Shown piece after piece: positions 9,203 to 21,100 of a stretch of DNA of 64,000 nucleotides; within the stretch, counting starts at the first letter, position 1, and each line of letters starts with the position of its first letter. Below the pieces are notes generated by a model. That model searched no databases, had not been told where the DNA came from, and saw only the letters and a program-made list of their open reading frames with translations. Origin of the DNA: Planctomycetota bacterium (GTDB lineage Bacteria > Planctomycetota > UBA1135 > GCA-002686595); NCBI GenBank assembly GCA_020853575.1, contig JADYYP010000012.1, positions 157,583-221,582 of the forward strand, read 5' to 3'. Both the position numbers and the translations under genes were made by a program.

Positions 9203-10036
9203 ATGGCCACCAGCACTCGTGATCGCAACGCGGACAAGGAGAAGTCGCGCTACCGCGCGCCGGCCCTCGAGAAGGGACTCGACATCCTCGAGCTCCTCGC
9301 GGACCGCCCCGAAGGCCTCTCGCAGTCGGAGATCGCGCGCGCGCTCGGGCGCACGGTCGGGGAGATCTTCCGCATGCTCAATTGCCTGGTCGAGCGCGGG
9401 TACCTCTCGATCCAGCGCCCGAGCGATCGCTACATCCTGACGCTCAAGCTGTTCGAGCTGGCGCACCGCCACGCTCCGATCGATCGCCTGCTGGGCAACG
9501 CACTGCCTCTGATGAAGGAGTTCGCGACTGCCGCGCACCAGTCGTGTCACCTGGCGCTGATCGAGGGCGGCCACGGTGTGGTCGTCGCCCAAGTCGACAG
9601 CCCCGGCCACATCGGTTTCGCGGTGCGCGTCGGGTCGGTGATCGCGTTGGGCGCGACGGCCTCGGGCCGCGTGCTCCTGGCCTTCCAGACACCGGAGGAT
9701 CGCCAGCGCATCCTGGTCAAGGCCGCTCACGACGCCGAGTTGGGCGACACCGCGCGCCTGCAGCGCGAGCTCGAGGCGATCCGCGGACGCGGCCACGAGG
9801 AGATGGAGAGCACGCGCATCCGCGGCGTGCACGACCTGTCGTTCCCGGTGTTCGATCACCGCGGCTCGGCGATCGCGGCGCTGACCGTGCCGTTCATCGA
9901 GCGCCTCGACGTGGCCGATCAGGGATCGCGTGCGCACACGCGTGAGGCCCTGGCCCGCGCTTCCGCGCGCCTGACCGCCTCGCTCGGCGGCCGCATCGCG
10001 TCCGCGCCGACGCCGCCGACCACGCGCGTCAGATGA
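9203..10036 (+). CDS. IclR family transcriptional regulator
   Basis: This 277-residue protein has the IclR layout. The N-terminal winged helix-turn-helix (about 22-80) runs from ALEKGLDILELLADRPEGLS through SQSEIARALGRTVGEIFRML to the wing GYLSIQ. The effector-binding domain (about 95-265) includes SCHLALIEGGHGVVVAQVDS, the conserved LGATASGRVLLAF, and the late stretch IRGVHDLSFPVFDHRGSAIAALTVPF. A good Shine-Dalgarno supports the ATG. Its stop overlaps the ATG of the next gene (ATGA), so it is translated with the pathway it probably controls. The effector is most likely a pathway intermediate or the sugar. Confidence 0.93.
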   Translation: MATSTRDRNADKEKSRYRAPALEKGLDILELLADRPEGLSQSEIARALGRTVGEIFRMLNCLVERGYLSIQRPSDRYILTLKLFELAHRHAPIDRLLGNALPLMKEFATAAHQSCHLALIEGGHGVVVAQVDSPGHIGFAVRVGSVIALGATASGRVLLAFQTPEDRQRILVKAAHDAELGDTARLQRELEAIRGRGHEEMESTRIRGVHDLSFPVFDHRGSAIAALTVPFIERLDVADQGSRAHTREALARASARLTASLGGRIASAPTPPTTRVR

Positions 10037-11121
10037 ACGCGGGGGTGGGCGAGCGCTTCGCGGCCTTGCGACAGCGTTGGCCGACGCCGAGCAAGCCCGC
10101 CGGGATCGTGCTGATCGGCGCGGGCGGCATCGTCAACGATGCGCACCTGCCGGCGTACCGTGCCGGTGGGCTGCCCGTGGCCGGAGTCTTCGACGTCGAC
10201 CGCGCGCGCGCGCGCGCCACGGCCGAGCGTTGGGGCATCGCGCGCGTGTTCGAGCACTTCGACCAGGCGTGCGCCGATCCGCGCGCCGTGTTCGACGTCG
10301 CGGTTCCACCCCAAGCGCTGTTCGAGGTCGTTTCGCGCTTGCCCGAGGGCTCGGCCGCGCTGTTGCAGAAGCCCATGGGCGTCGACCTCGCCGACGCGAC
10401 GCGCATTCGCGATGCGTGTCGTTCGCGCGCGCTGCGTGCTGCGGTCAACTTGCAGTTGCGTTTCGCTCCCTCGATGCTGGCCCTGGCGGACGCGCTCGCG
10501 CAGGGCCTGCTGGGCCGCGTGGTCGAGCTCGAGGTCCACGTCAACTGCCGCATGCCCTGGGAGCTGTGGCCATTCCTCGAGTCGCTCGAGCGCATGGAGA
10601 TCGCGCTGCACTCGATCCACTATCTCGACACCATCCGCGCCCTGCTCGGCGAGCCGCGCGCCGTGTACGGCCGCACGGTGAAGCACCCCGACGCCGCTCG
10701 TCTGGCGAGCTCGCGCACGACAGCGATTCTCGACTACGCGGACGACGTGCGCTGCGCGCTGAGCGTCAATCACCACCACAAGCACGGCGTCAAGCACCAG
10801 AGCTCGCAGTTGCGCGTCGAAGGCACGCGCGGCGCGGCGTTGGTCGTGATGGGCGTCAACCTCGACTACCCGCGCGGGCGCCCCGACGAGCTCGAAATCG
10901 CGCTCGACGGTCACGAGTGGAGCCGCGTGGCGCTCCAGGGGCATTGGTTTCCCGATGCCTTCCTCGCGCGCATGAACCAGTTGCAGCGCCACGTCTGCGG
11001 CGACGAGCGCGAGCTCGTGGGCTCCACCGACGACGCGTGGCGCACGATGGCACTGGTGGAAGCGCTGTATCGGTCCAGCGCGAGCGGTGGAACGCCCGTC
11101 CCGCGCGAGGAACACCCGTGA
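10033..11121 (+). CDS. Gfo/Idh/MocA family oxidoreductase, candidate L-fucose dehydrogenase
   Basis: This is a 362-residue NAD(P)-dependent sugar oxidoreductase. The Rossmann nucleotide-binding motif is IVLIGAGGIVNDAHLPAY (about 25-42), and the C-terminal substrate domain carries the family HSIHYLDTIRALLGEP. The usual EKP motif reads QKP here (Gln112-Lys113-Pro114); the lysine is kept. The operon contains enzymes for every later step of non-phosphorylating L-fucose oxidation but no aldo-keto or SDR-type first dehydrogenase, so this protein is the best candidate to oxidise the free sugar to its lactone. That assignment is inference. It overlaps the genes on both sides by four bases (ATGA and GTGA). 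Confidence 0.85.
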   Translation: MNAGVGERFAALRQRWPTPSKPAGIVLIGAGGIVNDAHLPAYRAGGLPVAGVFDVDRARARATAERWGIARVFEHFDQACADPRAVFDVAVPPQALFEVVSRLPEGSAALLQKPMGVDLADATRIRDACRSRALRAAVNLQLRFAPSMLALADALAQGLLGRVVELEVHVNCRMPWELWPFLESLERMEIALHSIHYLDTIRALLGEPRAVYGRTVKHPDAARLASSRTTAILDYADDVRCALSVNHHHKHGVKHQSSQLRVEGTRGAALVVMGVNLDYPRGRPDELEIALDGHEWSRVALQGHWFPDAFLARMNQLQRHVCGDERELVGSTDDAWRTMALVEALYRSSASGGTPVPREEHP

Positions 11122-11974
11122 CGCGGTGCATCGACGCTCACCAGCACTTTTGGAAGCTCGCGCGCGGAGACTATCGCTGGCTCACGTCCGAGCTCGGTCC
11201 GCTGTATCGCGACTTCGGGCCGCGCGATCTCGCGCCGAAACTCCGCGCGCACGGCATAGCTTCTACGGTGCTGGTGCAGGCCGCCGACTCGCTGGCGGAG
11301 TCGCAGTTTTTGCTGGCGCTCGCCGACGCGAACGAGTTCGTCGCGGGCGTTGTGGCGTGGATCGATTTCGATGCTTTGGATGCGAGTGACCAACTAGCGG
11401 CTCTCGCTTTGCACCCCAAGATCGTAGGGGTGCGCCCGATGATCCAAGACATCGCCGACGACACGTGGATGTTGCGGCCCGAGCTGGCGCGCGTGTTCGA
11501 GCGCATCGCCGAGCTCGACCTCGCGTTCGACGCTCTGGTCAAGCCGCGCCATTTGGCGCATGTGCACGAGCTCGTCGCGCGTCATCCAGCGTTGAAAGTC
11601 GTCGTCGACCACGCCGGGAAGCCGGACGTCGCGAGTGGCCTGCATTCGCTGGGATTCGCGCGTTGGGTGGAGGACATGCGACGACTCGCGCGTCATCCAA
11701 ACGTGCATTGCAAGATGTCGGGACTGGTGACCGAGGCCTCAGCGAATTGGACGGTTGCGACGCTCGCGCCGTACGTCGCGGTGCTGCTCGAGCACTTCGG
11801 TGCGCAACGCCTGATGTGGGGCAGCGATTGGCCCGTGGTCGAGCTGGCCGGCGGCTACGACGCTTGGCGGCGCGCATCCGAAGAGCTGCTGGGGAGCTTG
11901 CGCTCCGACGAGCGCGCCGCAGTATTCGGGGGAAACGCGCAGACGTTCTACGGACTTTCCGGATCGATGAGCTC

Positions 11975-11978
<4 letters not shown>
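11118..11978 (+). CDS. Amidohydrolase family 2 sugar lactonase (L-fuconolactonase-like)
   Basis: This 286-residue TIM-barrel hydrolase belongs to the amidohydrolase-2 / COG3618 group, which includes L-fuconolactonase and L-rhamnonolactonase. The N-terminal metal motif is DAHQHFW (His8, His10). Further family features are VGVRPMIQDI, the strand VVVDHAGKPD and the C-terminal MWGSDWPVVEL with its metal-binding Asp. It should open the lactone made by the preceding dehydrogenase to give the aldonic acid. The GTG start overlaps the previous stop as GTGA and is preceded by an AGGA ribosome-binding site; the stop overlaps the next ATG. The substrate is assigned from the neighbouring L-fuconate dehydratase. 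Confidence 0.9.
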
Positions 11979-14054
<2,076 letters not shown>

Positions 14055-14061
14055 GCCAACC

Positions 14062-14913
14062 ATGAAGCTGTTTCGTTTCGGCGCACCGGGGCGCGAGAAG
14101 CCCGGCATCTTGGACGCGCAGGGACGGCGTCGTTCGCTGGCGAGCGTAATCGAGGATTGGCGCGGCGCGGAACTCGCGCCTGAGCGGCTCGCGCGGCTCC
14201 GCGCGCTGGACTTGGACGCGCTACCCCTGGTCGATTCCGCGGAGCGCTTCGGTCCGTGCGTCGCGGGCACGGGCAAGTTCATCTGCATCGGGCTCAACTA
14301 CGCCGATCACGCCGCGGAGACCGGAGCCCAGGTGCCGAGCGAGCCGGTGGTGTTCATGAAGGCCACCAGCGCCATCATCGGGCCCAACGACGACGTCGAG
14401 ATCCCGCGCGGCTCGCGCAAGACCGATTGGGAGGTCGAGCTCGGCCTGGTCATCGGCCGCACGGCGAAGCACGTCACGCCCGAGCGCGCGCTCGAGCACC
14501 TCGCGGGCTACTGCGTGATCAACGACCTCTCCGAACGCGAGTTCCAACTCGAGCGCGGCGGACAATGGGACAAGGGCAAGGGCTGTGACACGTTCGGCCC
14601 GATCGGGCCTTTCCTGGTCACTCCCGACGAAGTGCGCGATCCGCAGGACTTGCAGCTGTGGCTGGAGGTCGACGGCCGCCGCTTCCAGAACGGCAACACC
14701 AAGACGATGGTGTTCGGCTGCGCCTACCTGGTCAGCTATCTGAGCCAGTTCTTCAGCTTGCACCCCGGTGACGTGATCTCCACCGGCACGCCGCCGGGCG
14801 TCGGGCTGGGGCAGAAGCCCGAGCCGATCTACCTGCGCGCGGGCCAGGTCGTGCGGCTTGGCATCGAAGGCCTCGGCGAGCAACGCCAGCGCTTCGTCGA
14901 CGCACCGCGCTGA
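14062..14913 (+). CDS. FAH family 2,4-diketo-3-deoxy-L-fuconate hydrolase
   Basis: This 283-residue protein belongs to the fumarylacetoacetate hydrolase superfamily. It has IGLNYADHAAE, the metal-binding pair in DWEVELGLVIG (Glu124, Glu126), the later ligand Asp155 in NDLSERE, and the C-terminal GDVISTGTPPGVG. In the known L-fucose route this last step cleaves 2,4-diketo-3-deoxy-L-fuconate to pyruvate and L-lactate. Its place, seven bases behind the SDR dehydrogenase, fits that role exactly. The ATG at 14062 (MKLF) is chosen over an in-frame ATG 24 bases upstream that lies inside the SDR gene. Confidence 0.92.
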   Translation: MKLFRFGAPGREKPGILDAQGRRRSLASVIEDWRGAELAPERLARLRALDLDALPLVDSAERFGPCVAGTGKFICIGLNYADHAAETGAQVPSEPVVFMKATSAIIGPNDDVEIPRGSRKTDWEVELGLVIGRTAKHVTPERALEHLAGYCVINDLSEREFQLERGGQWDKGKGCDTFGPIGPFLVTPDEVRDPQDLQLWLEVDGRRFQNGNTKTMVFGCAYLVSYLSQFFSLHPGDVISTGTPPGVGLGQKPEPIYLRAGQVVRLGIEGLGEQRQRFVDAPR

Positions 14914-14914
14914 G

Positions 14915-15012
14915 GGCTCGTGAAGAACTGAAGTTGCGAGCTCTCGAATCTCGGGTGCGCCGTCGCCTCGCGGAGCGCCGGACGTCGAGAGCGTGACTTC
15001 TCGACGCTCTCT
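14915..15012. repeat. Dispersed intergenic repeat, copy A
   Basis: This is one of three related intergenic copies. Shared blocks are CGAGCTCTCG (14937-14946), TGCGCCGTCGC (14956-14966) and GCGCCGGACGT, followed by a hairpin. Two alternative 8-base-pair stems overlap here: GAGAGCGT/ACGCTCTC (14987-14994 with 15004-15011) and CGTCGAGA/TCTCGACG (14983-14990 with 14999-15006). It begins one base after the hydrolase stop and could act in transcript ending. No long T-run follows the stem. Confidence 0.6.
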
Positions 15013-15159
15013 GGGCGCGCTTGGCTCGCGGCCGCGCTGCGCGCGCGAGCCTGAACCGCGGCGCAGGGCGAGCGTTGGAGCGCGAGCGGCGACGCGCAGG
15101 TGCCTCGAAGGAGCGCGGTAGCTAGGGTGTGCCCCGGCGTTTCGTCGCCAGAGGCTTCC

Positions 15160-18100
15160 ATGATCGATTTCCAACGCGGTGTTCGCGGATGGGCGCGTCG
15201 CACGGCGCTCGTCCTGTCCCTCGGCCTGTTGTCCTGCTCGGCTCCGGCGAACCCGCCGCAAGATGCGACGGCGGCCAGCGTTTCCAACGCGAGCAAGGGC
15301 TTCGGCGTGCCGGACGCGGTGCGCGCCGCGTTGCTCAAGGGTGAGTTCGATCGCGCGCTCGCGGGGATCGACGCGGCCGCGGCCGACAAGCCCGAGCAAT
15401 CCGAGTGGTGGGCCTACTTGCGCGGCTCCACGCTGGCACAGGCGCGGCGCCTCGAAGCCGCGCTCGAGGCGTTCCAGGCGCTCGAAGCGCGCGAGCCGGC
15501 GAGCTCGTTCCGTTCCAAGGCGCGCTTCGCTCGGGCCGACGTGTTGCGCGAGATGGGTCGCGTGCGCGAGGCCGAGTCGATCTACGAGGCGGAGGCGACG
15601 CGCTTGCTCTCGGAGCGACGCCAGGTCGAGCTCGCGGCGATCTACTTCGAGTTCGCCGACGCGCTGTCGACCCCGCAGGCCCGCGACGCCGCGGGTCCGA
15701 ACAAGCTCGACTACGCGCGCGCGATCGTGTTGTACGGCAAGGTGCTCGAGCTCGACGTGCCCGCGGCGACCCGCGAGCGCGCTCAATATCGCCAAGTCGT
15801 GTGCGCTCGAGCGCAGGAACGCTGGGACGACGTGGTGCAGCTCTGCGAGCGCTATCGTGCGACGTTCGATCCCACGGTCAAAGGCGCGCGCAGCGCGGGC
15901 ACCCATGTGTTCGAGGTGCTGCTGGGCTCGGCCCAGGCGCGCCTGAACAGCAAGAACCTCGCGGGCGCGCGCATCGCGCTGGAGGACCTGATCGCCGCGC
16001 TCGACGACGCTCGCGCTGGAGCGAGCCCCTGGGAGGCGTGGCGCGCTGAACGAGACGGGCCCGCGCTGCTAGGGCTCGACACCCTGGAAACCGAGGCTCA
16101 TTTCGCGCTCGCGGAGACCTACGAGACGGGGGATGCGACCGCCAATCTGCTGGCGATCGCGGCCCTGCGCCGAATCCTCGCGCGCTTCCCGGCGCACGAG
16201 CGCGGAGCCCAAGTGCATTTCGCGATCGCCGAGCGCCTCGAGCGCAGTGCGCGCTCGGAAGAAGCCCTGGCGGCCTTCGCGCGCGTGATCGAGTGGAACG
16301 ATGGGCCGCAGGCCAGCGCCGAGGCGCTCGAGCGTTCCGCGGCGTTCCGCCGGGATGCGCTGTACCGCCGTGCGGTGCTGCTCCTCGGGCTCGAGCGCTT
16401 CGCGGACGGCATCGCGGCGCTCTCCGACTACGTCGCACGATTCCCCACCGGTCCGGATTGGACGAGCGCGCAGCAGGGCATCGTGGACGCCGAGTTCGCC
16501 ATCGGCGCCAGCGCGCTGCGCGACCAGAAGTTCGACGATGCGCGGCGTGCGTGGAGCGAGTTCCTGGCGCGCCGGCCGCTCGACCCGCGCTCACCGCAGG
16601 TGCAGTTCGACCTCGCCGCGCTGTGCGTGACGCAGGCCACGGCGCTGCGCGAGAGCGCGCGCAAGGACGGCCGTGAGGCCGCGGCCGCCGACTTGGAAGC
16701 GTTGTTCCGCAGCGCGATCGAGCAGTGGCGCCGCGTGCAGGCGAAGTACGCCAAGAGCGAGCTGGCTTCGCGCGCGCTGCTCGAGATCGGCAAGCTCGAG
16801 GAGCTCGAGCTCGGCAACCTCGAGGCCGCGGTGCTCGCCTACCGGGAGTGCACGTTCGGCTCGGCGGCCGGCGAAGCCTCGCAACGCCTCGTCGAGCTGA
16901 CCCAGCCCTCGCTGGTGCTCTCCACCGAGCGCGCCTGGCGCACCGACGAGAAGGCGCGCGTCAAGCTCTGGGCGCGCAACCTCGAGAAGCTCGTGGTCGA
17001 GGTGTACGCGCTCGATCTCGAGGCCTACTTCCGCAAGAACCTGGGCCACGCGGGCGTCGACGACTTGGACCTCGACCTGATCGCGTCCGACCAGAAATTC
17101 GAGGCCGCCTTCGAGGGTTTTGCGCCCTACAAGCCGTTGCAGCGCGACGTCGAGTTGCCCGTGACCGGAGCGGGTGTGTGGGCCGTGGCGGTGACGGCCG
17201 GCGAGCTGCGCGCCACGACCTTGGTCGTGTCGAGTGACATCGATTTGACGACGCGGCGCTCGGCGCTCCAGGGCCTGGCCTTCGCGCAGGATGCGCGCAC
17301 TGGCGCCGCGGCTCGCGGTGTGCGCGTGCTCTTCGCCGGACGCGCGCCGGATGGCACGCCGGCGATCGTGGAAGGCACCACTGGCGACGACGGGACGGCG
17401 CTCGTGTCGCTCGCGGCGCTCGATGCGAATGTCCCGGTGAACACGCTCGGGTTGCGCCAAGGCCACGCTGCGTCGACGCTGGGTTCGGCGGTTGCCGCGC
17501 GCTTCACCGACACCCTGGCCGCGCGCGGCTCGCTCTTCACCGACCGTTCGGTGTACCGCCCCGGCGAGAGCGTGCGTTGGCGAGCGCTGGTGCGCGAGGT
17601 GCTCGAGGGCCGGCTCGCGGTCGAAGCCGGTGCCAAGCTCGCGCTGGCGGTGCGCGACGAGCAAGGACGGCTCGTGCACGCACAGGATGTCGTCGCGTCG
17701 AAGTTCGGCAGCGTGCACGGCGAGTGGGCGCTCGATGCGGACGCGCCGCTGGGCACGTACGTGGCGACCGTGACGACACCGCGCGGCACCCAGGTGACCG
17801 GCCAGTTCGAAGTGAAGCTCTACCAAGCGCCGCGAGTACGCTTGGAGCTCGAGTCCGGGCGCGAGGTCTACTACCGCGGCGAGACGATCGAGCTGGTCGC
17901 GCGCGCCAGCTACGCCTGGGGCGAGCCGCTCGCCGGAACCCCCGTGCGCATCGAGTTCGGCCGGCTCTACGAGCTGACCACCGACGCGCGCGGCGAGGCG
18001 CGCTTCGCATTGCCCTCGCGCGACATTTTCGGCGAGCGCGAGGTGCAGATCCGCGCGCTCTTGCCGCAGGAAAACGCCAGTGCGCGGACGACGGTGCTGG

Positions 18101-21100
18101 TGGCGTCGAGCGAGTTCGGCGCCAGCCTGTCGGTCGCCGAGCCGACGGTGCTCGCGGGCTCGAGCTTCGACGTCGAGCTCCGCACGCGGGTGTTCGGCGG
18201 GGCGCCGATCGCGAAGGCCATGAAGCTCGAAGTGCTCTTGCGTCGCGCGACCGGCGGCACGTGGACCGAGGAGAAGCAGGACGAACGTCAGCTCGCCACC
18301 GATGCCCAAGGCATCGCGCACACCACGCTGCAGCTGGCGCGTGGCGGGACCTACATGCTGCGCGCGCGCGCCGTGGATCGCTTCGACAACCCGATCGAGG
18401 CCGAGCTGGCGCTGTTCGTCTCCGGCGACGACGACCCGCAGCGACTGCGATTCGTCGTGGCGACGCACCAACTCGACGTCGGGCAGGTGGCGCAGCTCGA
18501 GCTCGTGCACCGCGGCGCTCCCGGACTGGCGCTGGTCACGTTCGAGGCCGACACGCTGCTGGAGCACCGCGTGGTGCAGCTGGCGAGCGGCGTCAATCGC
18601 ATCGAGGCCCGGATCGACCACGCGCACTTCCCGAACTTCTTCGTGTCCGCCGCGTTCATGCGCCGCGGCCAACTGTGGACCGACACGACCGGCTTCGACG
18701 TCGCGCGGAGCCTCGCGATCGAGCTCACGCCGGAGCGCACGCCACTCGCTCCGGGGGACACGGCTCGCGTTCGAGTGCGCGTTCGCGACTCGCTCGGCCG
18801 CCCGGTGGAGGCCGAGCTCTCGCTGGCGGTCGTCGACGACGGCATCTTCGACCTGTATCCGGACCTGACACGCGCGCTGAGCGAGCTGTCTCTCGCGCCG
18901 CGGCGCCCGGCCCTGTTCACGACCTCGAGCAGCGCGCTGTTCGCCTACGCGGGGCGCACGCAGTCGATCGCCAGCGCGGTGCTGCGCGAGGCCGAGCGCG
19001 CGCGCCGCGCCGAGCTCGAACGCGCCGAACGTGGCGCTGCGCTGTCGGAGCTGGACGACGTTTCGAAGGCTGGTGCGCCGGTCACGCCCGGTGCCGTGAG
19101 CACTGGGTCCGACGAGTTCTTCCTCGGGCGCGGCCTCGAGGGCGAGCGGCCCGGCGAGCCCGAAGGCAATGCGGTCGGAGTCGGAGGTGGCGCCGCCGGA
19201 AGGTTCGGCGGGAGACGCTCGGCCAAGGCCCGTGGAGGCGCGGGTGCCGAGTCCGACACGCCGCTGGAGGACCTGCGCGACCGTGGCTTGGCCTTCTGGA
19301 CGCCGAGTGTGACCACCGACGCCAAGGGTGAGGCCACGCTGGAGTTCAGCATGCCCCGCGAGAGCGCACGTTGGCGAGTGACGGCGCGAGGTTGCGACGC
19401 TGCGGAGCTGTTCGGCGATGCGCGCGCCACGCTCGTGACGCGCTCCGAGTTCGAGGTCGAGCTGCGAGCGCCGACCGAGCTCGTGGAGGGCGACGCGCCG
19501 CGCTTCGTCGCGCGCGTTCACAACCAGACCGGAATGACCGGCAAGGCCAAGTTGACGCTGAGGACGCGGCTGGGCGACGAGCAGCAGACCTACCCGCTCG
19601 AGGTCGCGCTCGGTGAGGCAGCGCAGACCGAGGTCGTGTTCCCAGGGCTGGCGCCGCTCGCGCGCGCCGGCGAGCTGGTGCTCGAGCTCACCGCGGAGGC
19701 GGAGCTCACCGGCACCGCGCGCTCCGGCAGCGATGCCGAGAAAATCAGCGCCCGCCCGTATCGACCGAGCTCCAGCACGCACGTTTCCTCGAGGGTGCGA
19801 CCGTGGGGCTTCGAGGTGCTGGACGCGGCGAGCGGCGTGCTCGACCGCGAAGTGCGTTTCGAGCTCGCGTTGGATCCGGCGCGCAAGTGCCGCGATCAGC
19901 GACTCGAGCTCGACCTCGGACCGAGCATCGACGCTCTGTTGGTGGACGCGGCCTTGGGCCACACGCCGCTCTTGGTGCGCTCGATCGAGTCCAACTCCGG
20001 CACCGCGGCCGAGCTCTTGGGCGCGTGCGAATTGCTCGAGGCCTTCGAGTCCAACGGGCGCGGAGCCGCCGGAAGCTCGGCGGTCGTGCGCGCGCGTGCC
20101 CAGGCGCTGGTGGCGCGGCTGGCGAGTGCCCAGCACTCCTCGGGGACCTGGGGTTGGAGCGGCGCCAGCGGCGTGGCGCACGCCGAGAGCTCGGCCTTGG
20201 CCTTGGTCGCGCTCGCGTCCGCCGCGACCCGTGGGCTCGAGGTGCCGTACACGGCGGTCAGCTCCGGCAAGGAAGCGTTGGTGCGCTTGTTCCGCGAGGC
20301 TTCGCAACAAGCGGACGAGTCCAAGGCGCTGCTCTCGTGGGCCATGGCGGCGCACGAGATCGCCGATTTCGGCGCACTCAATCGACTGCACCGGCAGCGC
20401 GCGACATTGTCGCCGGCCGCGCTGGCGTTCACCGCGTTGGCGCTCGCGCGCTCGGACCGAGCCGCGATGGCCACCGAGGTCGCCGACGAGCTCGAGAAGC
20501 GCGCCAGCGACTTCGTCGCACCCACGCCGCGCCCAACGTGTCGCTTCGCGCTCGACGGCAATGCGATCTGGAGCCGTTCCGAGCTCGAGATGACCGCGTT
20601 TGCCGCGCTGGCCTTGCAGCGCGCGAAACCCGCGTCGGGGCGCATCGCGCCAGCCCTCGAGTTCCTGTTGGCGCAACGTCCGTGGTTCGATGCGCGAGCG
20701 CGCGGCATGGCCGTCGCCGCTCTCGCCAGGCGCGCGGCCTCGCTCGGCGTTGCGGCGCCGAATCTGCGAGTCACCGTGGATGTCGGCGGAACGACGCGCA
20801 CGCTGGAGCTCGACGCGGCACGCCCAGGCAGCACCGTGGCGTTCGACCTCGCCGGGCGCGATCGCGTCAGCGTCGCGTTGCGCGTCGAAGGACGTGGCGA
20901 GCCGCACTTCAGCGCGGTGCTGCGCGGCTTCTCGCAACAGTTCGAGTCGAAGAGCGACGTGCGCGCTACCCAGAGCTACGCGGCCGAGACCCAGCGCGAG
21001 CAGGGTCGCGCGGTCCAGGCTGGATTCAGCGTGCTTCAGGACCAGACCGGAGCCTGGGTCAACACCGTCACCGAGCTCGAGTTCGGCGCGACGACGCGCG

